A DNA stretch of 64,000 nucleotides from DATMNI01 sp035570275 (GTDB lineage Bacteria > Acidobacteriota > Terriglobia > Bryobacterales > Bryobacteraceae): positions 1 through 64,000 of the forward strand of contig DATMNI010000280.1 in the NCBI GenBank assembly GCA_035570275.1. The letters are read 5' to 3'. A model generated the notes under the pieces. The model worked only from the letters and a program-made list of their open reading frames with translations, ran no database searches and was not told the origin of the DNA. The first letter of the stretch is position 1. Every line of letters begins with the position of its first letter. Positions 41,407 to 49,597 of the stretch are shown in pieces. A program made the translations under genes and the position numbers.

Positions 41407-41862
41407 ATGAACAACCCAGACCCAAATTTCACCACAACCATTTCGGTAGACCAATCTCCCGAAGAGGCCTTCGCCGCCATCAACAATGTTCGTGGATGGT
41501 GGTCGGAGAACATCGAAGGCAGCACCGCAAACCTCGGCGATGAGTGGACGTATCGTTACAAAGACGTGCACCGTTGCACCATGAGAGTGACGGAAATGGC
41601 GCCCAATAAGAAAGTCGTCTGGCTTGTTGCGGATAACTATTTCAATTTCACTCAGGACAAGACCGAGTGGATGAACACGAAGGTTGTCTTCGAAATTTCC
41701 ACACACGGCAACAAGACGGAAATCCGCTTCACCCACGAAGGCCTCGTTCCCGCGTATGAGTGTTTCGATGTATGCTCCAACGCATGGGGCTCCTATGTGA
41801 ACGGCAGCTTGCGCAGTTTGATTGCGACCGGCAAGGGCCAGCCCACCCCGAAGGGGAACTAG
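41407..41862 (+). CDS. SRPBCC/AHSA1-family protein, paralogue
   Basis: 151-aa paralogue of the preceding protein (FTTTISVDQSPEEAFAAINN, NVRGWWSENIEG, TEIRFTHEGLVPAYECFDVC, SNAWGSYVNGSLRSLIATGK). The gap is 12 bp and a GGAGGGA lies just before the start, so they are co-transcribed. A role in ligand binding or stress response is inferred from family and from the adjacent sigma factor. Confidence 0.87.
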   Translation: MNNPDPNFTTTISVDQSPEEAFAAINNVRGWWSENIEGSTANLGDEWTYRYKDVHRCTMRVTEMAPNKKVVWLVADNYFNFTQDKTEWMNTKVVFEISTHGNKTEIRFTHEGLVPAYECFDVCSNAWGSYVNGSLRSLIATGKGQPTPKGN

Positions 41863-41944
41863 GAGGAAGCTGTCTTGCCTGGTTGATACACTGGTTGATG
41901 GCGGAACTTGACGGACAGTCACCCGAAGGCCATACTGACTGCAA

Positions 41945-43000
41945 ATGACACCGGGATCGCCACCTCAACCGCAAGCCGCCACCCCCGAGGAGTTTGGACG
42001 GCTCGCCGAACCGTTCCGCCGCGAACTTCAGGTGCATTGCTATCGTATGCTTGGCTCCGTACACGAAGCGGAGGATCTGGTGCAAGAGACATATTTGCGT
42101 GCCTGGCGCGGCTTTGACAGCTTCAAGAACGTCGAGGGCGGTTCTTTTCGGGCATGGCTGTACCGGATCGCCACTAACGCCTGCCTGAATGCCCTGGCCA
42201 GCCGCAAGGACCCGCAGCGCTTCTTGCCTCACCAGTTGGGACCTGCGACTCTGCAAATGCCGTCAAGCCCGGCCACCGACGTGGCGTGGCTCGAACCTTA
42301 CCCGAATGCCTGCCTTGCAGGGTTCTGGGACGAAGCGACGAACCCCGAGTCACGCTATGCGGCTCGCGAGGCCGTGCAACTGGCGTTCGTCGCTGCCATT
42401 CAGTTGTTGCCGGCGCGTCAGCGCGCCGTACTGTTGCTATGCGACGTGCTCGGTTGGGCTGCTGCCGAAGCCGCGACCCTGCTCGAAAGCTCGACGGTCT
42501 CGATCAACAGTGCTTTGCAGCGGGCGCGAGAAACTCTCGCCAAACACTATCCCGGTGGCCCGCAGGCCACACCTCTGTCAAATCCGGCCCATCAAAGGCT
42601 TCTCGGGCGCTATCTGGACGCTTGGCAGCGGCACAACGTGAACGGCTTTGTAGCTCTCCTGAAAGAGGATGCCACGGTCACAATGCCGCCATGGAGAGAA
42701 TGGTTTGTTGGCCGCGACACCATTGGGTCCTTCTTTGCGACGGCTTGGAAGACTTGCAACGGTCTTCGCCTGGTTCCGACAGGAGCTAACGGCCAGCCCG
42801 CCTTCGCCGTTTATGAGCTCAGCAGCGCCCCTGATGCCCGGTGGGCCGCGCACTCTATCCACGTGCTCTCACTTGACCAGGAAATGATTTCAACCATCAC
42901 GATGTTCGTGCCGCCTGCTGGGCCGAACCTGTTCAAGTCATTTGAACTTCCGCTGATTCTCCCGGACGCTGGAGGCGCTTCAACCCCGCATCACTCCTAG
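41945..43000 (+). CDS. ECF sigma factor with SnoaL-like C-terminal domain
   Basis: 351-aa sigma-70 family protein. Sigma2 covers residues 20-95 (HCYRMLGSVHEAEDLVQETY, LRAW), sigma4 about 145-200 (LLPARQRAVLLLCDVLGWAA, then TVSINSALQRARETL). Residues 210-330 form a SnoaL/NTF2-like fold (LLGRYLDAWQRHNVNGFVAL). This matches the SigJ/ECF41-like groups in which the tail controls sigma activity and no separate anti-sigma is needed. It closes the SDR-SRPBCC cluster and probably activates it. Confidence 0.9.
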   Translation: MTPGSPPQPQAATPEEFGRLAEPFRRELQVHCYRMLGSVHEAEDLVQETYLRAWRGFDSFKNVEGGSFRAWLYRIATNACLNALASRKDPQRFLPHQLGPATLQMPSSPATDVAWLEPYPNACLAGFWDEATNPESRYAAREAVQLAFVAAIQLLPARQRAVLLLCDVLGWAAAEAATLLESSTVSINSALQRARETLAKHYPGGPQATPLSNPAHQRLLGRYLDAWQRHNVNGFVALLKEDATVTMPPWREWFVGRDTIGSFFATAWKTCNGLRLVPTGANGQPAFAVYELSSAPDARWAAHSIHVLSLDQEMISTITMFVPPAGPNLFKSFELPLILPDAGGASTPHHS

Positions 43001-43034
43001 GCCACTCCAATCCTCACGACCCGCCGATCGGCTC

Positions 43035-44429
43035 TTATTTCCGCCGCTTATGCTTGCCGCCGGCCTTGCCTTTCGCGCTCGCCGACTGAGCTTCCACCGG
43101 CGCCCGATCGGCCGGGGGCGCATTCGGGTCCAGCTTGCTCATGATCCGATCGTGGATCCAGTGCTCGTCCCACCACTCCTTCGGGTTGATCTGCACGCCG
43201 TCGATCTGCATGCTGAAGTGCACGTGAACGCCACCCGCCATGCCGGTTTGCCCGGCCACACCCAGGCTCTGGTTCTTGGTCACCCGGTCGCCGACCTTCA
43301 CATCGATTCGGTTCATGTGGCCGTAGATGGATTGCAGCGCGTACCCGTGATCCACCACCACGCAGTTGCCGTAGATCCCCAGGTCGGCGGCCCAAACCAC
43401 GCGGCCATCGTTGGCCACGTGAACGGGCGCGTTCTGCAGGTCGGAAAGATCGAAACCCAGGTGCACCTGCCGATCCACCTTCTTGCCCTGGTACATGTAG
43501 TTGCGGACATCGGCAAACATCGATTCCTCTTTGCCCCAATGAAGGAAAGGTCCGTTCCAGAGGATTTTCTCTTCCGTTTTGAAGCGCAGATCGGCAAGCT
43601 GCTGGTTGTTCTGGCGGCGCATTTCGCCGTTCATCTTGAGGAACCGCGAGAGCATGTCCGGTCCCGGCGCCTTGCTGCCGTCGGGGTCGATCTGGCTCAC
43701 CACTTTCTGTATAAACGCATCATCGATGGGCAGATCGCGCGTGCGGAATTTCTTGGGGAATAGCCTGAACCAGAAGCGGGCGGTGGCTTCGGTGCCGGCC
43801 TGGTTGCGCGCGTACACCATGGGCGTCACGTCCGCAGGCAGGTCCCACGAATAGGCGAACATGGCGAAACGCTGGTCGGGGTGGCCGGGCAGGGGGAAAC
43901 TGCGGAACGTGTACTGGGCCACCTTGACGCCGGCCTCGCTCCAGGAACCGCCGGGAGTCAGAACCGCCAGTTCCATGCCGCCCTGGTTGATGTAGTGCTG
44001 CGCGTCATCCGGCGTCACGCGCGGCGGCGCCAGGATCACCTTCACAGTGACCGAAGTCGTGTCGCTCGACCCGCGAAAATCGTCGGCGCCGGTCTCCACA
44101 ACCAGGCGCGCGTCCCCTTCCTTCAGGTTCGGCGCCTTGTTCCGGCCGGCTTCGAAAGTGACGGTCTCGGGCGGCTGATTCCGGCGCCAGAACAGCCGGT
44201 GGGACGGGCTGGTTTGTTCCAGCAGGGGGAAGCTGACGCCGTTCTGCTCCAGGTGCGCGCTGACGCGGCGCACGCCGTGTGGATTGGCGATCTGCACCTT
44301 TACCGGCGTCGCCAGGCCGATGACTTTGACGTCCGGTTGAACGGTCAAGACCGTGCTGGAAGACATCAGGAGAAGCGCGGCCACCGGAACGGCCACAATG
44401 AGGACTAATGCGATGATGATGAATTTCAC
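43035..44429 (-). CDS. M23-family metallopeptidase
   Basis: 464-aa membrane-anchored or secreted peptidase. An N-terminal helix (FIIIALVLIVAVPVAALLLM) is followed by two beta-rich regions (residues 30-250) and a LytM/M23 domain from about 320. Zinc-site motifs: HLGFDLS near 330, SIYGHMNRIDVKVGDRV near 372 and HVHFSMQ near 408. Likely a cell-wall (peptidoglycan cross-link) hydrolase or a regulator of one. A Lys-rich tail (KGKAGGKHKRRK) ends the protein. Follows the S9 peptidase gene with a 36-bp gap. Confidence 0.88.
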   Translation of the reverse strand: MKFIIIALVLIVAVPVAALLLMSSSTVLTVQPDVKVIGLATPVKVQIANPHGVRRVSAHLEQNGVSFPLLEQTSPSHRLFWRRNQPPETVTFEAGRNKAPNLKEGDARLVVETGADDFRGSSDTTSVTVKVILAPPRVTPDDAQHYINQGGMELAVLTPGGSWSEAGVKVAQYTFRSFPLPGHPDQRFAMFAYSWDLPADVTPMVYARNQAGTEATARFWFRLFPKKFRTRDLPIDDAFIQKVVSQIDPDGSKAPGPDMLSRFLKMNGEMRRQNNQQLADLRFKTEEKILWNGPFLHWGKEESMFADVRNYMYQGKKVDRQVHLGFDLSDLQNAPVHVANDGRVVWAADLGIYGNCVVVDHGYALQSIYGHMNRIDVKVGDRVTKNQSLGVAGQTGMAGGVHVHFSMQIDGVQINPKEWWDEHWIHDRIMSKLDPNAPPADRAPVEAQSASAKGKAGGKHKRRK

Positions 44430-44465
44430 TCGGACCCTTTGTTTCCTTGATTTGGTCTCTTGACT

Positions 44466-46487
44466 CTATTTCTTGACCCAGGAATCAATCCATTCCAGAA
44501 ATGTTTTATACCACAGCAGGCTGTTCTGCGGCTTTAAGACCCAGTGTCCCTCATCCGGGAACAGGAGGAGTTTGGAAGGCACTTTTTGCAATTGCAAGGC
44601 AGTGAAAAGCTCCAGCGCCTGGGAATAAGGAATGCGGAAATCCTGCTCACCGTGGATCACCAGCGTGGGCGTGTGGAAGTCCTTCACGAAATTGTTGGGC
44701 GACCATCTGGCGTAGTTCTCCGGCTTGTCCCATGGGTTGCCGCCGTACTCCCACAACGGAAACCAGAGCTCTTCGGTGCCGCCGAATTCGCCCGTCAGAT
44801 CGTAAACGCCGTCGTGCGAGACCAAGGCCTTGAAGCGCTGCGTGTGTCCCAGAATCCAATCGATCATGTAGCCGCCGTAGGAGCCGCCCGCGGCCGCCAT
44901 GCGGCCGGCATCGCAGTAGGGCATCTGATTCACCACGTGGTCGGCCACCGCCATGATGTCGTCAAAGGCGCGTCCGCCCCAATCGTTATTAATGTCGTCG
45001 ATGAATCTCTGCCCGTAGCCGGTGGACCCGCGCGGGTTCGGCATCACCACCACGTATCCGGCGGCGGCGAAGACCTGCGCGTTCCAGCGGTAGGTCCAGG
45101 AGTGGCCCCAGAAGCCTTGCGGGCCGCCGTGAATCAGCATCAGCACCGGGTACTTGCGCGTGGGGTTGAACCCGTACGGCTTCACCACGAAGCTCTGCAC
45201 TTTGGCGCCCTCCGCGCCATCCACCATGAACTCTTCAAGCGCGGTCATCTGATAGTTGCCCAGTGTCTGGTCGTTGAGGTGCGTCAGCGCCACCGGTACG
45301 CCGCCGCCCGACGAAGCGCGAAAAATCTCCACGGGTGAGACGCCGGTCTGCTGCGTGTAGACCATGGTCTTGCCGTTGCGTGTGAGCTGCATATCGTCGA
45401 GTTCGCCATCGCCTGATGCCACAGAGCGCACGGCGCCGCCCGAAATGGGAATCAACTGGATGGCCTGGCGCCCGCGGTCTCCGGTGGTGAAGAAGAGCCC
45501 GGTGGATTCGGGCGCCCAGGTGAAGCTGTTGACCCAGCGGTCCAGGTTGTCGGTGAGGTTGGTCACCCGGCCCGTGCCGCGTTCCAGCACCAGTAAACGC
45601 CACCGGTCGCTCTCGTAGCCGGCACGCGTCTGGGCGCGCCACGCGATGTATTTGCCGTCCGGCGAGTAGTGCGGGCCGGCATCGGCGCCGGCGGTAATCG
45701 TGATCTTGCGCGCCGGCCCGCCGGCGATCGAGACGACGTAGAGATCGGAGTTGGTGCTGACCGCCGGCACGGGGTCGGCGTTCATGGAGTAGCAGACTTC
45801 CTGCCCATCGGGCGAAATGTCGTAATCGTCGGGACCGCCCAACGAAAAGCCCGGCACGTCGCGGGGACCGGGGGTCAGATCCTTGGGCGCGCCGCCGGTT
45901 GCGGGCACCACCAGCAGATGGCTGCGCCGCTTGCCCTGCCACTGGTTCCAGTGGCGATAGAGCAGGTCGGTGTAGATGCGCGCCTTCACCTTGCTGCTAT
46001 ACTCCGCGTCCAGGTTTTTCTGGTTGCAGGCCTCATCGGCCCCGCATTCGGGATAGACCTGGCTGGTGAAGAGCAGGTTCTTACCGTCGGGGGAAAAGGT
46101 CACGCCGTCGGCTTCGGTGGAAAGGCTGGTGATCTGCCTGGGGTTGCCGCCATCCGGATCCATCAACCAGATTTGCGACGAACCGCCGCGGTCCGAAATG
46201 TAGGCGATGCGCTTGGAATCGGGCGACCATCGCGGGCGCTGGTTTTGCTCGCCATCATGCGTGATCTGCCGCGCCGCGCCGCCGTTCAGAGGCACCGTCC
46301 AAACCTGTACCGGTTTGCGATTCGCCTCCACATCCACGGACTGCACCTGGAACGCCACGGTCTGCCCGTCCGGCGAGATTTGCGGATCGCCGATGCGCTG
46401 CAGTTCCATCAGGGCATAGGCATCGAAGGGCCTTCGCTGAGCGAAAGCGACGGCGGCGATAGCGAGCAGGGGCAGCAGACGGCGCAT
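44466..46487 (-). CDS. S9-family prolyl oligopeptidase-like peptidase
   Basis: 673-aa exported serine peptidase (signal peptide MRRLLPLLAIAAVAFAQ). Residues 20-400 form a beta-propeller with TolB-like blades (ISPDGQTVAFQ, WSPDSKRIAYISD, FSPDGKNLLFTSQ, YSPDGKYIAWRAQ). The C-terminal alpha/beta hydrolase has the nucleophile Ser in AAGGSYGGYMIDW near 560, HGEQDFRIPYSQ (Asp) near 630 and EGHWV (His) near 655. Acylaminoacyl- or dipeptidyl-peptidase type. Start ATG 46487 chosen over upstream options because of the signal peptide. Confidence 0.92.
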   Translation of the reverse strand: MRRLLPLLAIAAVAFAQRRPFDAYALMELQRIGDPQISPDGQTVAFQVQSVDVEANRKPVQVWTVPLNGGAARQITHDGEQNQRPRWSPDSKRIAYISDRGGSSQIWLMDPDGGNPRQITSLSTEADGVTFSPDGKNLLFTSQVYPECGADEACNQKNLDAEYSSKVKARIYTDLLYRHWNQWQGKRRSHLLVVPATGGAPKDLTPGPRDVPGFSLGGPDDYDISPDGQEVCYSMNADPVPAVSTNSDLYVVSIAGGPARKITITAGADAGPHYSPDGKYIAWRAQTRAGYESDRWRLLVLERGTGRVTNLTDNLDRWVNSFTWAPESTGLFFTTGDRGRQAIQLIPISGGAVRSVASGDGELDDMQLTRNGKTMVYTQQTGVSPVEIFRASSGGGVPVALTHLNDQTLGNYQMTALEEFMVDGAEGAKVQSFVVKPYGFNPTRKYPVLMLIHGGPQGFWGHSWTYRWNAQVFAAAGYVVVMPNPRGSTGYGQRFIDDINNDWGGRAFDDIMAVADHVVNQMPYCDAGRMAAAGGSYGGYMIDWILGHTQRFKALVSHDGVYDLTGEFGGTEELWFPLWEYGGNPWDKPENYARWSPNNFVKDFHTPTLVIHGEQDFRIPYSQALELFTALQLQKVPSKLLLFPDEGHWVLKPQNSLLWYKTFLEWIDSWVKK

Positions 46488-46616
46488 ACATGAACGATTA
46501 TCGCGCATGCATGCGCTACCCCGGCTTATGGCCGCGCGAGACCGCCTCCAGGAACGCCTCATCGCTGCTTTGTAAATCGGAAATTTGGGACTCAGCGTAC
46601 CGGAGGTCTGTCGATC

Positions 46617-47180
46617 CTAGCTGATTTTGGAAACAAACCCTGGGCGCATCGGGGCAGCCGCCTTGGGGGTTTCGATATCGGAGATTGCGTCGGCGGGAAG
46701 GATGAACGCCTCCGCACGCGGCAGCGATATGCGATTGAGCGTTTCCATGAGTCCGCCGATCCAATCCAGTTTCGGCACCGGGAAATCGACCCACTGGTAA
46801 CGCGAGAATTCGCGCGGGTTGAGGCGAACACGGCCGGCGCTGGCGATACACAACCACCGCAGTCCCGGAATCACCGACCCCTGAATCGGAATACTGTACT
46901 CTTCGACGATTTGATACGGGGCGACATTGAGGCCAAACTCCTCGAAGATCTGACGTTTGATAGCGGAAGCGAAATCTTCACCCCGGCGCACTTGACCGCC
47001 GCCACATTCCCACTTTCCTGGGTAAAGGGATCGCTGATCGGTTCGCTTGGCCGCCAGCAGTTTCCAGCGTCCGTTGACTACCCGGATGCAAGCGCCAGCC
47101 ACGTGCACTTCGATGAGAACCCGCCCGTCTTCCCGGATCGGTGCAAGGCCGTTGTGTTCGGATTTGGCTGGCTTACGCAT
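46617..47180 (-). CDS. NUDIX hydrolase domain protein
   Basis: 187-aa protein with a Nudix box near residues 60-82: GQVRRGEDFASAIKRQIFEE followed by FGL, matching Gx5Ex7REUxEExGU with Gln in the second position of RE. It cleaves nucleoside diphosphates linked to another moiety; substrate unknown. The last 60 residues (RISLPRAEAFILPADAISDI) lie outside the domain. ATG 47180 is the only good start. Confidence 0.87.
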   Translation of the reverse strand: MRKPAKSEHNGLAPIREDGRVLIEVHVAGACIRVVNGRWKLLAAKRTDQRSLYPGKWECGGGQVRRGEDFASAIKRQIFEEFGLNVAPYQIVEEYSIPIQGSVIPGLRWLCIASAGRVRLNPREFSRYQWVDFPVPKLDWIGGLMETLNRISLPRAEAFILPADAISDIETPKAAAPMRPGFVSKIS

Positions 47181-47317
47181 TCCTCTGTAACGGAATTATA
47201 CAGGAACAGGCCCGCAGCGATGGCCGCCGTTGCCATCGACGGTATCGGGGCCGCGGAGCGCTCCACGCCATTCAGCGCGGCGCGAAAGCCGGCTCCCTTT
47301 TCACCGAGGAAATCCCG

Positions 47318-47647
47318 ATGAGTCCCTGCTATCTCACCCCAGGCCAAACAGTCACTGTCAGCGGCGCCGCTGGTACCGTCCCGGCCTTGGTAATCGAAGT
47401 CTCGACGCCAGCGATCTTGCCAGACATCCCCTTCGCTCCCGATCCGCAAGACCTGGCGGAGTTGCGGAAGGAGTACGGAGCCCACGTTTCCGACGCTGAA
47501 ATCGTGCGCCTGATTTTGGAAGAGCGCGGCGTCCGGCAACTCGCATTCATCGCACACCCTCACGATTCCGAGCTCCTCTGCTTCGCCACTGGCGCGACCT
47601 GCAGGGCTGTGAACTGGCGATCCAATCCGAACACGAAAGGTAGATAG
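47318..47647 (+). CDS. Hypothetical protein
   Basis: 109-aa protein from ATG 47318, preceded by GAGGA. It begins MSPCYLTPGQTVTVSGAAGT and contains DLAELRKEYGAHVSDAEIVR, with three Cys in total. No family recognised and no signal peptide. Lies between the NUDIX gene and a toxin-antitoxin remnant; could be accessory. Confidence 0.5.
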   Translation: MSPCYLTPGQTVTVSGAAGTVPALVIEVSTPAILPDIPFAPDPQDLAELRKEYGAHVSDAEIVRLILEERGVRQLAFIAHPHDSELLCFATGATCRAVNWRSNPNTKGR

Positions 47648-47850
47648 GTAAATGGAAACGAAGGAACAGCAAGACGAAAGATCAGGCGGTTACGCGCTGC
47701 GGCGCGCGCCTTCGGCCGGTGGCTGCACGTCCATGCGCTCCCGGAGGTCTTCGAGTATGCGCCAGCGTTCACACAATGGCGCGGCCATGGCCAGTTCGAG
47801 CGCCCGGTATACCCGCAGTTCGATTCCAGTGCGAATGATACAATTTGGTC

Positions 47851-48177
47851 ATGCCAGCGCGCGGTCCTAATGGCCCGACCCCGTCAGCCACACATCGGAC
47901 TGACAACATCGTACAGATTAGGTATGGCGCGGAGCTGTTTCATCTGCGACGGCCGGTCGATCTGGAGATCGGGTCCGAGGAAGGGCATTCGCTGGTGGCC
48001 TATCCGGCGCTCGACATTGTAGGGTACGGTGATGACGAACTGGCAGCACTGGAATCCTTCGCCGATCAGTTCGGCAGCACATGGCACTCCATTGCTCTTG
48101 CAGCGGACGCGGAGCTCACCGGCGACGCCAGGCAAATCAAGCAGCGTATGCTCAATCTGGTAGATCGCGTGGAATGA
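47851..48177 (+). CDS. Putative antitoxin of a HicA-like module
   Basis: 108-aa protein. The core (IGSEEGHSLVAYPALDIVGY, GDDELAALESFADQFGSTWH) resembles the small ribbon/helix partner proteins often found before HicA-like toxins; the last part is helical (DARQIKQRMLNLVDRVE). Its TGA overlaps the ATG of the next frame (ATGA), the usual toxin-antitoxin coupling. ATG 47851 is preferred over TTG 47845. Confidence 0.55.
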   Translation: MPARGPNGPTPSATHRTDNIVQIRYGAELFHLRRPVDLEIGSEEGHSLVAYPALDIVGYGDDELAALESFADQFGSTWHSIALAADAELTGDARQIKQRMLNLVDRVE

Positions 48178-48454
48178 CGGAAATCGCGGTTACCCGCATT
48201 GTCAACATCCTTCTGATTAAGGCTTTGTCCGGGACGAAAGCCACCATACGATGCTGGGCTTGGTTGTGGACGGCCGCAAAACCCGCATCCACACGTGGTT
48301 CAGCCACGGGCGTAAGAAGGCCGATGATTGGCTGCTTAGCCAGATTGCCAGAGAAATGCGCTTGTCGAAGCGGGATCTCTTCTCCTTTCTCGAATGCACG
48401 ATCGGCAAAGAAGAATACGTGCTGATGATGAGAGCCAGCGGACACGTCTTATGA
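48174..48454 (+). pseudogene. Frameshifted HicA-like toxin
   Basis: The frame starting at ATG 48174 reads MTEIAVTRIVNILLIK and then loses sense; the frame one base back, from about 48221, reads GFVRDESHHTMLGLVVDGRK, continues to TRIHTWFSHG and LLSQIAREMRLSKRDLFSFL, and ends at TGA 48454. Joined, they give an about 93-aa protein with the GF(V)R..SHH...DGRKT.I.T..SHG pattern of HicA-like toxins. A single missing base near 48219-48222 (TTAAGGC) explains the break. This is either a real inactivation or a sequencing error. Confidence 0.6.
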
Positions 48455-48805
48455 GCCGATGCGACTGCGTGAAACCATACGGCCGCAAGCGAAGATGCCA
48501 TGCCACGGTGCTCCTCCGTCATGGAAGGCCCATGGTTCGCGTGGCCTGAAAACCCAGTCACAAGAAATTTCAAGAATCCGAAAAAATCTTATTCGTTTGA
48601 GTGGAGAGAGTTGGCGGGAAACGCACCGGCCTGCGCACCCGGTTGGCGCGAGACCGTGTGCGATGGTGAAGGTGGGGAAGGCAGCCAGAAGGGCCTAAAA
48701 AGGGCTGCTTGGGCAATTTGCCCAAATTGATCCAATAACTCCCTTGTTAACAATGAGATAGAAAATCCGATTTGGGCGATTTGCCCAACGGGCCGGAGGT
48801 ACGTC
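48455..48805. other. Intergenic region with no clear gene
   Basis: 351 bp. Frames on the plus strand have poor protein character and lack start signals. The right-hand half contains the two palindromes described separately and the promoter of the gene at 48806. Confidence 0.4.
48709..48788. promoter_or_regulatory. Two 17-bp palindromes, possible operator pair
   Basis: TTGGGCAATTTGCCCAA (48709-48725) and TTGGGCGATTTGCCCAA (48772-48788) are nearly identical inverted repeats with starts 63 bp apart, about six helical turns, so both face the same side of DNA. The second ends 17 bp before the start codon at 48806. A dimeric repressor or activator site is plausible. Confidence 0.5.
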
Positions 48806-49438
48806 ATGGACGAATTAGTCAAAAGAGAAAAGCCGAAGCCGGTGGCAGTGGAGCCGGCCGGTTTCAACCTGGGTCAATGGATGGGCCGGCGCGAAGCGTT
48901 CGGCCTGATGGCGGGGCGTTGTTCCGCTGCCGATGTCGAGATCGTACGCCGTATCCGCGACGAAAAGCTCTACGAAAGTTTGGACTGCAACTGGGACGAA
49001 TTCTGCACGCGGCACTTGCACGCGGCACGGCGCGGCGTGGAACGGGAGATGGGTTATCTGCGGAAGTACGGCCCCGCGTTTTTCACCGTGAGACAACTGA
49101 CTCGCATCAGCGTGAAGGACTATCAGTCCATCGCGGGGCACATTACGGAGCAAGGCGTGAACCTGGATGGCGCGGTGATTGCCCTCCATTCGGAAAACAC
49201 CGGCCAGGTGGCGGACGCTGTCGAGGAACTGCTGGAGCGGTCCGGACCCATCACAAGCAAGCCGGCCGAACCGGTCCCGTTCGACGCACTGTTGAAGCGA
49301 TGCCGGACGGTCGTCGAACAGTTGCAGGCGTTCGACGGCCGCCTCGAGGCCGATCAGAGACTTGCACTGGGCCGAGCGGTGGCTGACATCCGTACGGCCG
49401 CGGGCGGCCTGGGCGCTGTGATCTGGGACCGGCGGTAG
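48806..49438 (+). CDS. Conserved-looking hypothetical protein
   Basis: 210-aa soluble helical protein. ATG 48806 has GGAGG 6 bp upstream. It contains FNLGQWMGRREAFGLMAGRC, a SAADVEIVRRIRDEKLYESL segment with a DWDEF-like follow-up (NCNWDEFCTRHL region), and a long helical C-terminus (CRTVVEQLQAFDGRLEADQR). I recall similar proteins in Solibacter-type genomes but no known function. DNA-binding or regulator role is only a guess from the twin palindromes upstream. Confidence 0.65.
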   Translation: MDELVKREKPKPVAVEPAGFNLGQWMGRREAFGLMAGRCSAADVEIVRRIRDEKLYESLDCNWDEFCTRHLHAARRGVEREMGYLRKYGPAFFTVRQLTRISVKDYQSIAGHITEQGVNLDGAVIALHSENTGQVADAVEELLERSGPITSKPAEPVPFDALLKRCRTVVEQLQAFDGRLEADQRLALGRAVADIRTAAGGLGAVIWDRR

Positions 49439-49448
49439 AGTGCATTTT

Positions 49449-49580
49449 TGTGGGGCAACTTGGTAAGCTGCGGCGGATTGGCAATCCGCCTTTCGAGTCG
49501 CCGGTTAAAACCCGAGGAGCTTGCAGGTCCAGCGGCAGGCGGATTGCCAATCCGCCGCAGGTTAGCAAACTGCCCCACAA
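49449..49580. repeat. Family A repeats as an inverted pair upstream of hisS
   Basis: Left copy 49449-49490 (TGTGGGGCAACTTGGTAAGC, then TGCGGCGGATTGGCAATCCG) and right copy 49538-49580 in reverse orientation share about 43 bp and enclose a 47-bp centre. The right arm ends 18 bp before the hisS start codon. The whole unit could fold into a large cruciform and resembles a miniature inverted-repeat element. Confidence 0.85.
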
Positions 49581-49597
49581 AAGCGCCGCATGCTAGC

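Noticed and set aside
47652..47850. Coding remnant upstream of the HicA-like module
   Set aside because: One frame reads RAFGRWLHVHALPEVFEYAP, which looks protein-like, but it has no start, overlaps the antitoxin in another frame and matches no family I know.
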